Source: Paludibacteraceae bacterium (lineage in GTDB: Bacteria; Bacteroidota; Bacteroidia; Bacteroidales; Paludibacteraceae). From it: 64,000 nt of DNA. The stretch lies in NCBI GenBank assembly GCA_016283095.1, contig JAEEMG010000058.1, positions 40,252 through 104,251 on the forward strand, written 5' to 3'. Shown here in pieces: positions 29,055 through 39,565 of this stretch; the stretch's first letter is position 1, and the number at the start of each line of letters is the position of its first letter. The notes beneath the pieces were generated by a model, which saw nothing but the letters and a program-made list of their open reading frames with translations, did no database searches and was not told where the DNA came from. A program made the translations under genes and the position numbers.

Positions 29055-29462
29055 ATGAATTATATAGTGACAATTAAACAGATAGATTGGATAGATCAAG
29101 AAGCCAAAGAGGCAGACGTCTGTTTCATGTTGCGTGATTCACTGTATTGGGCGTTTTGTCATCCATGTGATTTCACCGAAGGTGAGGTTTGTGAGGTTGA
29201 AATTGATATGTTAGAAGGAGAAGACTCTTGGGAAACAATGTTTTCAGTGAACACAAAAAGAGATATGAAGATTCTACCATTTGAACGTGGCAGATGTTCT
29301 TATTATTGTTACGGGAGGATTGAGAGTATATGTTCTGTCATTGCGGACTGTGGAGATTTGCAGTTTGATCTTGGAAATTTCACTCATGATGAAAGGGTTG
29401 TGGGAGAGTACATTTATTTTTTCATTGGCCGTATGGATATAAAAAGATCCATTCGAGTTTGA
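29055..29462 (+). CDS. Hypothetical protein
   Basis: Probable start MNYIVTIKQIDWIDQEAKEADVCF; no recognised domain. Confidence 0.5.
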   Translation: MNYIVTIKQIDWIDQEAKEADVCFMLRDSLYWAFCHPCDFTEGEVCEVEIDMLEGEDSWETMFSVNTKRDMKILPFERGRCSYYCYGRIESICSVIADCGDLQFDLGNFTHDERVVGEYIYFFIGRMDIKRSIRV

Positions 29463-29612
29463 AAAGGGCAAATAAGCACTGCTAAATCTATAGAGTCAGC
29501 CAAAAACATATAGGGATACTATTCTTTTTGTACGATATTTGGCTATTTCTGTAAAAATATTCCGTAGGAATTTCTATCTTTGCAAAAAATTACAACAATA
29601 TCATCAAGAGTT

Positions 29613-30893
29613 ATGGTAAGAGATACAGAGATTTTCGACATTATCGAGAAAGAGCATCAGCGTCAGCTTAAGGGAATTGAGCTAATTGCTTCTGAAAACT
29701 TCGTTAGTGATCAGGTGATGCAGGCAATGGGAAGTTATCTAACAAACAAATATGCCGAGGGTTACATCGGACACCGTCACTATGGAGGTTGCGAGGTAGT
29801 CGACATGAGCGAAGGCTTGGCAATCGAACGTCTTTGTAAGCTATACGGCGCTGAGTACGCTAACGTACAGCCACACTCAGGAGCTCAGGCTAATGGAGCT
29901 GTTCTTCTTGCTGTACTTAATCCTGGTGACAAGTTCATGGGATTGGATTTGGCTCACGGTGGTCACCTTTCTCACGGATCTTTGGTAAACACATCTGGTT
30001 TGATCTACAAGCCAGTTCCTTACTTCTTGAACAAAGAGACAGGTCGTGTTGATTACGACGAGATGGAGAAGATCGCAAAGGCAGAGCGTCCTAAGTTGAT
30101 CATCGGTGGTGGTTCAGCTTATTCACGTGAGTGGGATTACGCACGTATGCGTAAGATCGCAGACGAGGTAGGCGCACTTCTTATGATTGATATGGCTCAC
30201 CCAGCTGGTCTTATCGCTGCTGGTTTGCTTGACAATCCATTGAAATATGCACATATCGTGACATCTACTACACATAAGACACTTCGTGGACCACGTGGTG
30301 GTATCATCTTGCTAGGTAAGGATTTCGATAATCCTTGGGGTAAGGTTACAAAGAAGGGTGTCATCCGTAAGATGTCTTCAATCTTGAATTCAGCAGTGTT
30401 CCCTGGTATGCAGGGTGGTCCGCTTGAGCACGTTATCGCAGCTAAGGCAGTCGCTTTCGGTGAGGCACTTCAGCCAGAGTTCAAAACATATCAGGCACAG
30501 GTAAAGAAGAATGCAGCTGTTATGGCTCAGGCATTCGTAGATAAGGGTTACGCAGTTGTATCTGGAGGTACAGACAACCACTCAATGTTGATCGACCTTC
30601 GTCCTAAGTTCCCTGAATTGACTGGTAAGATGGCTGAGACAGCTCTAGTTGCTGCTGACATCACTACAAACATGAACATGGTGCCATTCGACACTCGTTC
30701 AGCATTCCAGACTTCAGGTCTTCGTTTCGGTACTCCTGCTATCACAACTCGTGGTGCTAAGGAGGATATGATGGTTGAAATCGTAGAGATGATCGACACC
30801 GTTCTTTCAAATCCAGAGAGCGAAGCAAACATCAAGGCTGTTCGTGAGAAGGTAAATAGCATGATGGCTAATTATCCTTTGTTCGCTTGGTAA
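29613..30893 (+). CDS. glyA: Serine hydroxymethyltransferase
   Basis: [61 protein letters not shown] at 29613 preferred over the upstream alternative start. Confidence 0.98.
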   Translation: MVRDTEIFDIIEKEHQRQLKGIELIASENFVSDQVMQAMGSYLTNKYAEGYIGHRHYGGCEVVDMSEGLAIERLCKLYGAEYANVQPHSGAQANGAVLLAVLNPGDKFMGLDLAHGGHLSHGSLVNTSGLIYKPVPYFLNKETGRVDYDEMEKIAKAERPKLIIGGGSAYSREWDYARMRKIADEVGALLMIDMAHPAGLIAAGLLDNPLKYAHIVTSTTHKTLRGPRGGIILLGKDFDNPWGKVTKKGVIRKMSSILNSAVFPGMQGGPLEHVIAAKAVAFGEALQPEFKTYQAQVKKNAAVMAQAFVDKGYAVVSGGTDNHSMLIDLRPKFPELTGKMAETALVAADITTNMNMVPFDTRSAFQTSGLRFGTPAITTRGAKEDMMVEIVEMIDTVLSNPESEANIKAVREKVNSMMANYPLFAW

Positions 30894-30918
30894 TCTAAGC
30901 ATAAAGCAAAAATATAAG

Positions 30919-30950
30919 GCAAACGGAGTTCGCTCTGTTTGCCTTTTTTG
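30919..30950 (+). terminator. Rho-independent terminator of glyA
   Basis: AGGCAAACGGAG-TTCG-CTCTGTTTGCCT-TTTTTG. Confidence 0.9.
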
Positions 30951-31013
30951 TTTGTCTGAATAAAATGAATGATTGTGGAGTCGTATAGTGATGCCCCTTT
31001 TTATAAAAAGCAT

Positions 31014-31021
31014 TATCTTTG
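31014..31021 (+). promoter_or_regulatory. Putative -7 box upstream of the LOG/ribD genes
   Basis: TATCTTTG matches TAnnTTTG; -33 element not clear. Confidence 0.5.
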
Positions 31022-31115
31022 TATTCTGACTGATTAAATGGCAGTATCCGACAGAGATTTCTTGGATAGGGTATCGGATGCTTTTAGCTGTTGTTTCTGA
31101 AATTTGAGGTTTATT

Positions 31116-31649
31116 ATGATAAAAAGTGTTTGTGTGTATGGAGGATCAAACTCCAATTCTTCTGCCAAATATTCTGATGAGGCGTTCCGTGTGGGGGTGA
31201 CTCTTGCCAAACTTGGGATTACTGTCTATTATGGTGGCGGTGCTTGCGGTGTGATGGGATCTCTTGCCGACGGAGTGATGAGTGCAGGTGGCACAATCAA
31301 AGGTGTTATTCCACAGTTTATGGTGGAGCGAGGATGGGCCTACGATAAAGTGGAGCATATTGTGGTGGAAGACATGCATATCCGTAAGAAGACGATGCTT
31401 GATCTGGCTGATATGGCGATAGCTTTGCCTGGAAGCAACGGTACGTTTGAGGAGGTATTGGAAGCCATAACCTGGCGTCAACTTGGATTGTTTAGTGGCA
31501 AAGTCGTGATATACAACAGCTATGGCTATTACGACAATATGATAAAGATGTTCAGAAAGGCCACAGAAGATGGGTTTATGAACGTCGGTGTGGATTTCTT
31601 TACTGTCGCCGATAATATTGAAATTTTGACCTCTCTAATTGAAAAATAA
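31116..31649 (+). CDS. LOG family protein (TIGR00730 Rossmann fold)
   Basis: VCVYGGSNSNSS; YYGGGACGVMGSLADGV; ALPGSNGTFEEVLEAITWRQLG. Confidence 0.93.
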   Translation: MIKSVCVYGGSNSNSSAKYSDEAFRVGVTLAKLGITVYYGGGACGVMGSLADGVMSAGGTIKGVIPQFMVERGWAYDKVEHIVVEDMHIRKKTMLDLADMAIALPGSNGTFEEVLEAITWRQLGLFSGKVVIYNSYGYYDNMIKMFRKATEDGFMNVGVDFFTVADNIEILTSLIEK

Positions 31650-31655
31650 AGACAT

Positions 31656-32705
31656 ATGACTCTCGACGATATATATATGAAGCGATGCTTCCAACTTGCG
31701 GAATGCGGGAAAGGTCATGCCGCGCCTAATCCGATGGTTGGAGCAGTGATCGTGTGCGACGGTGAAATCATAGGCGAAGGTTATCATCGTAAGTGTGGCG
31801 GACCACATGCAGAAGTCAATGCGGTGGCGTCTGTCGCTGACAAATCTAAACTTTCGCGAAGCACTATGTATGTAAGTCTTGAACCGTGTGCCCATTGGGG
31901 AAAGACTCCTCCGTGTGCTGAATTGATCATCAAACACCATATCCCTAAGGTTGTGATATGCAATGTGGATCCGTTTCCTAAAGTAGACGGTAGGGGAGTG
32001 CAGATGTTGCAGGATGCAGGTATAGAAGTGAAGACGGGAGTGTTGGCCGACGAAGGATGGCATCTCAACCGTCGTTTCTTCACATTCCATTCCAAGCGTC
32101 GCCCTTATATCATATTGAAGTGGGCAGAGAGCGCAGACGGATTTGTCGCTGGAAAAAATGGCGGGCAGATATCAATATCTACCCCAGAAACGTTGAGATA
32201 TGTACATAAGATGCGTGCGGAAGAATCAGGCATTCTCGTCGGAACACAGACAGCATTGAATGACAATCCTAGTCTTACTGTGCGTCATTGGAGTGGAGAT
32301 AATCCCACACGAATAATTCTTGACAGAAGCCTAATTGTGCCTGTTGCCAATAAATGTTTTTCTTCGGATACCCAGACAATCGTTGTATCTGAGAAGGATG
32401 ACAATGGTAATTATCCATCCAATGTGAAGATTGTTAGTTTGCCATTTGACTCGAATGGAGTGAAGATGGACGCTTTGATGAAATATCTGTATGAGACGAA
32501 CATACAATCGCTAATTGTAGAAGGAGGAACAAAAACCTTACAATCGTTCATAGATACAAGTTTATGGGATGAGGCAAGGGTGGAGAAAAATCCACGTCTT
32601 CTTATAAACGAGGGTATTGAATCTCCTGATTTTGATTTGACACCAGACAGAATTGAAAATATAGATGGAAATGTGATTGCGTATTACAGAAACCAGAATG
32701 GCTGA
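31656..32705 (+). CDS. ribD: Bifunctional diaminohydroxyphosphoribosylaminopyrimidine deaminase / 5-amino-6-(5-phosphoribosylamino)uracil reductase
   Basis: APNPMVGAVIVCDGEIIGEGYHRKCGGPHAEVNAV; LEPCAHWGKTPPCAE; ILKWAESADGFVAG. Confidence 0.96.
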   Translation: MTLDDIYMKRCFQLAECGKGHAAPNPMVGAVIVCDGEIIGEGYHRKCGGPHAEVNAVASVADKSKLSRSTMYVSLEPCAHWGKTPPCAELIIKHHIPKVVICNVDPFPKVDGRGVQMLQDAGIEVKTGVLADEGWHLNRRFFTFHSKRRPYIILKWAESADGFVAGKNGGQISISTPETLRYVHKMRAEESGILVGTQTALNDNPSLTVRHWSGDNPTRIILDRSLIVPVANKCFSSDTQTIVVSEKDDNGNYPSNVKIVSLPFDSNGVKMDALMKYLYETNIQSLIVEGGTKTLQSFIDTSLWDEARVEKNPRLLINEGIESPDFDLTPDRIENIDGNVIAYYRNQNG

Positions 32706-32731
32706 TAAACAAAGACGTTTGTTTTGATAAG

Positions 32732-32757
32732 AAGGCATCACATTTAAGTGTTGCCTT
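32732..32757 (+). terminator. Probable terminator after ribD
   Basis: AAGGCATCACATTTAAGTGTTGCCTT. Confidence 0.5.
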
Positions 32758-32826
32758 CCCCTATTTAAAAAGCAATGAGCTCAGCTTCTCCCGAAACCAA
32801 GCCCATTATCATGAAAAACCTTACTA

Positions 32827-34269
32827 CTATTTCAAAATTAACTTTATTATGTTTATTCCTAATTCTGTCTTAACGACAGCATTGTAAATTCCTCTGTTTA
32901 GCATAGAGATTCCGATTTCCGCATTGTTTCCAGAAATCTCTTTGAACATTACTCTTGTTCCGCTAGTTGAGTAAATTGAGATATTTTGTAGCTCATTGTC
33001 AGACGAAACATAGATAGTGTTCGTCGCAGGGTTTGGTCCTATAGACAATGAATAGTCAATAGAGATATTTTCTACGCTTTCGATACCAAGCACATCCATG
33101 ATTTTTTGGATGAATTCCTGATCGTACCATGTTAATTCCTTACGGTTGAAATGTCCGTGGGCTTCTCCTCTGTTGCTCTTGTATACGTTGTTGTCCCACA
33201 ATATTGCTGGCATACCGTATTTTTTAGTTATAGTGTAGTATGCCTCTGCCCATTTCACTCTGTCTTCTTGGTTTGTTCTGTTGCTTCTGCTGAATCTGGC
33301 TGAGCATGATTCTTCTCCGATAATTACAGGAACGCCCATTCCTACGATGAATTTTTCATAGATTGGCTTGAAATAATCATCGATATCTTGCTTGTTGCTA
33401 TCTTTCCATGTAGAAGTGTTGCCTAAACATAGTTCATATGGTCGGTATGCGTGTAGAGATACAGCAAGACGGTTTGGTGTCTCGTCTGTTGGCAATTTGA
33501 AGTCAGGGGACATACATCCTTCGTAGCAAGCAGCGTAGCCAGGACACATGATGACACGGTCTTTGTTTTCAGCAGAACCATTTCCACGGATTTCGTCAAC
33601 TCCTATCTGGTTGAATTTGTTGATCATTTCAAGTGCAGTGGCGATTTCCTCGGATGGTTTGTTGATGTCGAACCACCACTCGCTTGAGTTTCCTACTAGA
33701 CGAGGTTCATTCATGATTTCAAAAATCAAGTGCTGGTCGTAATCTTTGAAAGCTTCTGCGATCTGACGCCAAACACCTTTTATGAAGAGAGCGTTGCTTT
33801 CATCTTCTTCCGGCATATAGTGGATATTGCCAGAATTGTTGTCGTGATGGATGTTGATGATAACGAACAAGTCTTCGTTGTAACAGTAGTCGACCACTTC
33901 TTTCACACGGGCCATCCACTCTTCACTGATGGTGAAGTTTTCGGGGTTTTCTTCGAAATCTGAATGGTTACCCCAAGATACAGGGATACGGATAGTGTTG
34001 AACCCGGCTTTTCTTACGGCAGTGATCATCTCTTGGGTTGTCTCAGGCTGTCCCCAAGAAGTTTCTGCGTCGAGACCATATCCTCCGTTCTTGCCTCCTG
34101 TTGCGTCGAAAGTGTTGCCAAGGTTCCATCCTGTGGTCATCATTCCTGCTATTTCAGAAGCGGTGTTTCCAGAAAGTTTTTCTGCAGATGCATTGATGGT
34201 CATTCCTGAAATAACCAAAGCGGCAATCGCAGATGTTGTTTTTTTAAGTGAAGTAAATGTTTTTTTCAT
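32827..34269 (-). CDS. Secreted GH5 endoglucanase with T9SS sorting domain
   Basis: TTGWNLGNTFDATGG; FNTIRIPVSWGNH; HLIFEIMNEPR; VIIGEES; C-term LSIGPNPATNTIYVSSDNELQNISIYSTSGTRVMF. Probable start MKKTFTSLKK at 34269. Confidence 0.93.
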   Translation of the reverse strand: MKKTFTSLKKTTSAIAALVISGMTINASAEKLSGNTASEIAGMMTTGWNLGNTFDATGGKNGGYGLDAETSWGQPETTQEMITAVRKAGFNTIRIPVSWGNHSDFEENPENFTISEEWMARVKEVVDYCYNEDLFVIINIHHDNNSGNIHYMPEEDESNALFIKGVWRQIAEAFKDYDQHLIFEIMNEPRLVGNSSEWWFDINKPSEEIATALEMINKFNQIGVDEIRGNGSAENKDRVIMCPGYAACYEGCMSPDFKLPTDETPNRLAVSLHAYRPYELCLGNTSTWKDSNKQDIDDYFKPIYEKFIVGMGVPVIIGEESCSARFSRSNRTNQEDRVKWAEAYYTITKKYGMPAILWDNNVYKSNRGEAHGHFNRKELTWYDQEFIQKIMDVLGIESVENISIDYSLSIGPNPATNTIYVSSDNELQNISIYSTSGTRVMFKEISGNNAEIGISMLNRGIYNAVVKTELGINIIKLILK

Positions 34270-34570
34270 ATGCTTACGATTTTTATGGTTGCTTGTAAAA
34301 GTGTCTGTTTTTGTGTTAGCCTTGATGTATCGACAAATCATGAATTTTTATCGACGAATCGATAATGCAAAGGTAATACTAAAATTTATATCTCCAACGT
34401 TGATATGGAAAAATTACATAATTTTTTTTGAATGAGAGGAAAAACCAGTAAAAAATCGCCAAAAAACATAGAAAAAAAAGTCATTGTATGTTGACGAGCA
34501 TGTTTAATAAAAAAACGTCAAAAAATAATTGTAATCACATTTTGCATTATCTAGCTTTAGAATAATATTG

Positions 34571-34600
34571 CAGACGTAAACGAGGATAAACTCACGTCTA
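34571..34600. repeat. REP-like imperfect palindrome
   Basis: CAGACGTAAACGAGGATAAACTCACGTCTA. Confidence 0.55.
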
Positions 34601-34637
34601 CACATTATTATTACTAACGAAAAAAAACGCTAAGCAT

Positions 34638-37600
34638 ATGAAACAGAATTTACTTTTAACAACGGCAATGGTGGCCTCGATGTCTTTTGTGCAGGCACAG
34701 GAGATAGCCACCTGGGAAGATTGGGCAAAGTCAGCGATTACGTTTACATTCGATGATGGAGCCAATGAGGTTAACTCACATTCGTGGGCTGCAGAACAAT
34801 TGGACAAATATGGCTTTAAGGCCACATTCTATGTTGTGACTGGATGGACAAGAGATTGGAGTCCATATAAAAGTATTGCACAAAAAGGTCATGAGATCGG
34901 AAGTCATACAGACTCGCATAGTGGTAATTCGGGCGAGTTGGCATCTTCAAAGGCTACTATTGAGCGACAGATTGGTCAACCTTGTTTGACAATAGCTTAT
35001 CCTAACTGTAATGAGATAAGCAACACACTTAGTTATTATATTGGTGGCCGTATTTGTGGTGGACAGACTAACAGTAAGTCGCCATCAAACTTGGCAAGAT
35101 TTGACTGCCAGATTTGTGGAACCCAGGGAGTCAATTCACAGAATCAATTTACAAGCAGATGTTCTGGAGCTAACGGAGGTTGGATGGTATTCCTAATCCA
35201 TGGTATCCAGGGTCGTGAAGCTAATGGCAGCTATTCTCCAACTAGTCCGGATGCATTCACTGGAACATTGCAGTGGTTGAACCAGAACAAGAAGGATTAT
35301 TGGGTATGTACTGCTCGTGACGCTATCATGTATTCTAAGGAGCGTGACAATTCTAAGTTCCAGAAAAAAAGTGGCGACTCATCCAGCGAGACATATACAT
35401 TGACTCATAGCTTGGACAATAAACTTTGTGATTGGAAATATCCATTGTCAGTGCGTGTGCCTATGAAGGACGGATGGTCTGATCTTAAAGTTACTCAAGA
35501 TGAAAAGGAGATTGAGTATGATATTCTTGATGGATATGTATACTTCAAGGCTGTGCCAAATGGTGGAGATATTGTTGTAGGTTCAGGCAAACCAGCTGTT
35601 CCAGATCCAGATTTTACAGTTTCGGCTTCTGCTTCTCAGTATTGCAAAGACTCTACTTACAAGGTGACTTGGACAATGAGTGGCGACGCTGCTGACAGAA
35701 CATATTCACTAAACTGGGGAACAGGTGCAAGCTCAACAGAGATCTCTGTATCTACTGTTAAGGCTTCTTCAGAGTGGGGTGAGACTGCAGATAATCCTTA
35801 TTGGACAGTCGATAATATCTTAACTGATGATGGCAACCATGGTGGAAACAGCCGTTGGGGTTCAATGGGTGGTTCTGACGAATGGGTGGAATTCAGTTTC
35901 GGAAAAACACAAACAGTTGGTGGCATCAAGATTGATGAGTGTACTGAGTATAGCACAATCACAAGTTTTGAGGTTCAATATGACGAGAGTGGTTCATGGA
36001 AGACTGCATATACAGGAAAAACAGTAGGTCATGACTTTAGCGCTACATTTGATCCTGTGTCAACAAGCAAGATGAGAGTATTTATCAAGTCTACTAATGA
36101 TGGCGCCGGATGTAATATCAATTATGTAGAGTTCAGTGGTGTTGCTGGTTATACAATTAAAGATGGTATCAATGCTGCAGGTTCTATTGATTGGAAACCA
36201 AAAGCTGCAGGTACTGGTATGTTGACAATCACAAACTCAAGAGGCAAGGTTTTGGCTCAGACTTCATCTATTAAAGTAGAAAATTGTGGTGGCGGTGGAG
36301 ATGAACCATGTACAGATTGTGGAGGATCTGATCCTCAACCAAATGCTGGAGGTGCTTTCTTTGATGAGAATGGAGCATATTTCGGTCCATCATGTGATGA
36401 TGGAAATGTACAGAAATCAGGTGCATACTATACTGGTGTTTACCCTTCTCCATTCAAAACTTATCTTGGAAAAACAGATGAGGAAATTCAGGGTAAACTA
36501 GATCAACTTTGGAATCACTACTTCAAAGGAAACGACAACAGCAAGGTTTACTATGAAAATGGAAATGAAGCTTACATCAAGGATATCAACAACAATGATG
36601 TACGTTCAGAGGGTCAGTCGTATGGTATGATGATCTGTGTTCAAACAAACCACAAGACAGAGTTCGACAAACTTTGGAAGTTCGCAAAGAATCACATGCT
36701 TCATACATCAGGACAATGGGATGGATATTTCAAGTGGAAATGTAACCCTGACGGTTCTGCTCAGGATGCCAACTGTGCACCTGATGGTGAAATGTACTTC
36801 GTGACTGCTTTGCTTTTGGCAGCAAACCGTTGGAATGAACCTTCTTACTTTAAGGATGCTCAATACAGCTTGTCAAGATTCTGGAAGAATGGCAATGGAT
36901 CATTGTTTAATGAGTCTTATAAGATCATCACATTCCAGCCATACAACTGCTCGAACTTCGGAGACCCTTCTTATGACCTTCCTGCATTTGTAGAATTGTT
37001 CTCAAGATGGTCAGAAAGCAACAATGACAAATGGGAGAGCTGCTTGGCTCCGACTCGTGGACACTTGGAGAAATCATGCCACTCTTCATCAGGTTTGTTC
37101 GCAGACTATTCAGAATTCAATGGTCAGCCAACAACTGGAGGATTCAGTGAAAACTCAAACAAATATATGTACGATGCAATGCGTTGCGCTATGAACGTAG
37201 GTATGGACTATTACTTGTTCGGTGCTGACAAGAAGACACAGAATGCTATGATGACTCGTTTGATCAATCATTTCGAGAAAGATGGTTATTCTCATGCTCG
37301 TTTCAACTGGGACGGAACTGGCGGTTCTGAGTCATACACTCTAGGAGAGTGCGGTGCAAATGCTGTAGGATGCTTCGCTTTGATGGACGATCCAGCAAAT
37401 GATGAAAAGGTTAAGACCAATTTGAAGAAGGCATGGAACGGACAATTGATGACTGGTCAGTATCGCTACTACGATGGTTTGGTTCACTACTTGGCAATGC
37501 TTCACTTGTGTGGAAGCTTCAAGATCTATAAGCCAGCTCCAAGTGTAGAATCGAAGACAATAGAGGTTGCGAAGGTTCCATTTGAGTACAATGGTAACAC

Positions 37601-37907
37601 TTATTCTGAGCAATCATTCTATTCTTTTGAGAAGTGTCAGTTATACAATGTAAAAGTTGTTCTTGCTGATGTTGACAATGTTGACGCAAATGGACTTGTA
37701 ATTGTGCCAAATCCAGCGTCTACACAGATTGAGATTGTGACAGGTGAGGAAATCAAGTCTGTTGAGATCATTGACATGATTGGTAATAAGGTCATTTCGA
37801 CAAGCGAGTCGGTTATCAATGTCTCAGCACTTCCTGCTGGAGTATATATGGCAGTGATTTCTACTGAAAAAGCTCAATTTATCAAGAAAGTTATGATCAA
37901 AAGATAA
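34638..37907 (+). CDS. Multimodular xylanolytic enzyme: CE4 deacetylase, F5/8C (CBM32-like), linker, GH8, T9SS sorting domain
   Basis: TFTFDDG and SHTDSH CE4 metal motifs; WGSMGGSDEWVEFSFGKTQTVGGIKI; NNDVRSEGQSYGMM and NCAPDGEMYFVTALLLAANRWNE (GH8); VPNPASTQIEIV. Confidence 0.92.
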   Translation: MKQNLLLTTAMVASMSFVQAQEIATWEDWAKSAITFTFDDGANEVNSHSWAAEQLDKYGFKATFYVVTGWTRDWSPYKSIAQKGHEIGSHTDSHSGNSGELASSKATIERQIGQPCLTIAYPNCNEISNTLSYYIGGRICGGQTNSKSPSNLARFDCQICGTQGVNSQNQFTSRCSGANGGWMVFLIHGIQGREANGSYSPTSPDAFTGTLQWLNQNKKDYWVCTARDAIMYSKERDNSKFQKKSGDSSSETYTLTHSLDNKLCDWKYPLSVRVPMKDGWSDLKVTQDEKEIEYDILDGYVYFKAVPNGGDIVVGSGKPAVPDPDFTVSASASQYCKDSTYKVTWTMSGDAADRTYSLNWGTGASSTEISVSTVKASSEWGETADNPYWTVDNILTDDGNHGGNSRWGSMGGSDEWVEFSFGKTQTVGGIKIDECTEYSTITSFEVQYDESGSWKTAYTGKTVGHDFSATFDPVSTSKMRVFIKSTNDGAGCNINYVEFSGVAGYTIKDGINAAGSIDWKPKAAGTGMLTITNSRGKVLAQTSSIKVENCGGGGDEPCTDCGGSDPQPNAGGAFFDENGAYFGPSCDDGNVQKSGAYYTGVYPSPFKTYLGKTDEEIQGKLDQLWNHYFKGNDNSKVYYENGNEAYIKDINNNDVRSEGQSYGMMICVQTNHKTEFDKLWKFAKNHMLHTSGQWDGYFKWKCNPDGSAQDANCAPDGEMYFVTALLLAANRWNEPSYFKDAQYSLSRFWKNGNGSLFNESYKIITFQPYNCSNFGDPSYDLPAFVELFSRWSESNNDKWESCLAPTRGHLEKSCHSSSGLFADYSEFNGQPTTGGFSENSNKYMYDAMRCAMNVGMDYYLFGADKKTQNAMMTRLINHFEKDGYSHARFNWDGTGGSESYTLGECGANAVGCFALMDDPANDEKVKTNLKKAWNGQLMTGQYRYYDGLVHYLAMLHLCGSFKIYKPAPSVESKTIEVAKVPFEYNGNTYSEQSFYSFEKCQLYNVKVVLADVDNVDANGLVIVPNPASTQIEIVTGEEIKSVEIIDMIGNKVISTSESVINVSALPAGVYMAVISTEKAQFIKKVMIKR

Positions 37908-37914
37908 AAAAAAT

Positions 37915-37946
37915 GTGTTATGACGGTGATATTACCGTCATAACAC
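37915..37946 (+). terminator. Terminator hairpin with perfect 13-bp stem
   Basis: GTGTTATGACGGT-GATATT-ACCGTCATAACAC. Confidence 0.8.
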
Positions 37947-37981
37947 TTATATTTGGAATTGAATCTATAACTTAAAACGCT

Positions 37982-39460
37982 ATGAGACCAATTCCAACAC
38001 TCATATTATTAACAGTATATCTTTTATCAAATGTGTTTTCTGCATTTGCAGTAGACCCATGTGATATGGATACGAAATTGAGTGGAGGAACAGTCTATAC
38101 AAAAAGTGATAATTACCCTCTCGACAATGGGTTCAACTGTGAACTCTGGTATAAAGGTAAAAATGGCAAGGTCACAGTTTATGATGATGCTGATTGCGCT
38201 TTCAAAGCGGAATGGAATGAGTCGGGTGATTTTATTGCGAGAGTCGGGTATTTTTGGGGAAAGGAGGAAGAGAATACTCCATCTTATAAAGATTTAGATG
38301 GTGATATTCATGCTGAATACTCTTATACGAAAACAGGTTCGAGCTACGACTATTCATTGATTGGTGTATATGGTTGGTCGAAGGACCCATTGGTTGAATT
38401 CTATATTTGTGATGACTCATACAATCGTATGACTGATCCTTGGAATACGACAAAAGTTGGCTCAGCCGTAATTGATGGCGCGACATATAACATCTACAAA
38501 GGTACGATGATGAACATGCCATCGGTTTTGAAAGACACCGATAATTTCACGCAGGTGTTTTCTATTCGTCAGGGTGGCACACGCAAATGTGGACATATTT
38601 CCGTCTCTGAACATTTCAGAGCATGGGAAAAACTGGGAATAAAGACTGGCCCTCTTTATGATTGCAAGATCGCAATTGAGACAGGAGGCGACAAAGGAAC
38701 CATTGATTATCATTATGCCACTATGTGGATTGGAGACGAGAATGGTCCTTTTATTCCAGAAGAGAGAGCTCCGTTCAAGGATACTATCGCAATTCCTGGT
38801 ATTGTTGAGGCCGAGGATTATGATAAGGGTGGTTATAACGTGGCTTATTATGATTCAGACCGTAAGAATGATGGGGCGGTTTACAGAAATGATGGTGTAG
38901 ACATTGTTGAAACTTCTGATGGTTATGCTGTCGGATACACAAAAAAAGGGGAGTGGTTGGAATACACCATAAATGTTGATGATGATGATGAGTATACCGT
39001 TGAGGCAAGTATGGCGAATGGAAACTCTGCTCCTAAGATTGATTTGATATTTGATGGTCAGGATACTTGCTCTTTGACTGGCAAAAGTATAAGGAATGAT
39101 TGGGACACTTATACGTTGGCTGAGGGTAAGGTGACATTGACAGAGGGAGTTCATACAATGAGATTGGTGTTCAATAATGATTATACGAATATTGATTTCG
39201 TTGATTTCAAATCGACAAAAACGATTCATGAAATGGATTCCTCAGTTCCTGCGTTTGAATTAGTTTACGATAACAACACTATTAAGGTGATCTCTTTGAA
39301 CGACGTTAAACGAATCAGATTGGTTGATATGACAGGATTGCTGATATCTGATGTGGAGGGAGACGTCTTGAATGTAGAATTTGTAAGGACTGGTGTTTAC
39401 GTTGTAGTTGCTGCCACTTCAAATGGAGAGCATTACAAGAAGGTAAACATAGTGAAATAA
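37982..39460 (+). CDS. Secreted GH11 xylanase with CBM6 and T9SS-like C-terminus
   Basis: SYDYSLIGVYGWSKDPLVEFYICDDSYN; CGHISVSEHFRAWEKLGIKTG; IAIPGIVEAEDYDKGGYNVAYYD (CBM6). Confidence 0.93.
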   Translation: MRPIPTLILLTVYLLSNVFSAFAVDPCDMDTKLSGGTVYTKSDNYPLDNGFNCELWYKGKNGKVTVYDDADCAFKAEWNESGDFIARVGYFWGKEEENTPSYKDLDGDIHAEYSYTKTGSSYDYSLIGVYGWSKDPLVEFYICDDSYNRMTDPWNTTKVGSAVIDGATYNIYKGTMMNMPSVLKDTDNFTQVFSIRQGGTRKCGHISVSEHFRAWEKLGIKTGPLYDCKIAIETGGDKGTIDYHYATMWIGDENGPFIPEERAPFKDTIAIPGIVEAEDYDKGGYNVAYYDSDRKNDGAVYRNDGVDIVETSDGYAVGYTKKGEWLEYTINVDDDDEYTVEASMANGNSAPKIDLIFDGQDTCSLTGKSIRNDWDTYTLAEGKVTLTEGVHTMRLVFNNDYTNIDFVDFKSTKTIHEMDSSVPAFELVYDNNTIKVISLNDVKRIRLVDMTGLLISDVEGDVLNVEFVRTGVYVVVAATSNGEHYKKVNIVK

Positions 39461-39565
39461 AACTCTTTAATTGCCAAACAGAAATATATTGTCTGTTTGA
39501 GGATACAACTTGAATTAAAATGATAGTCAGCGGACTATCCTCTAAACTCTAAATAAAAAAACACA

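Noticed and set aside
32136-32143. GACGGATT copy in ribD (GCAGACGGATTTGTCGC)
   Set aside because: Encodes the conserved RibD SADGFVAG segment; single isolated copy, consistent with chance.
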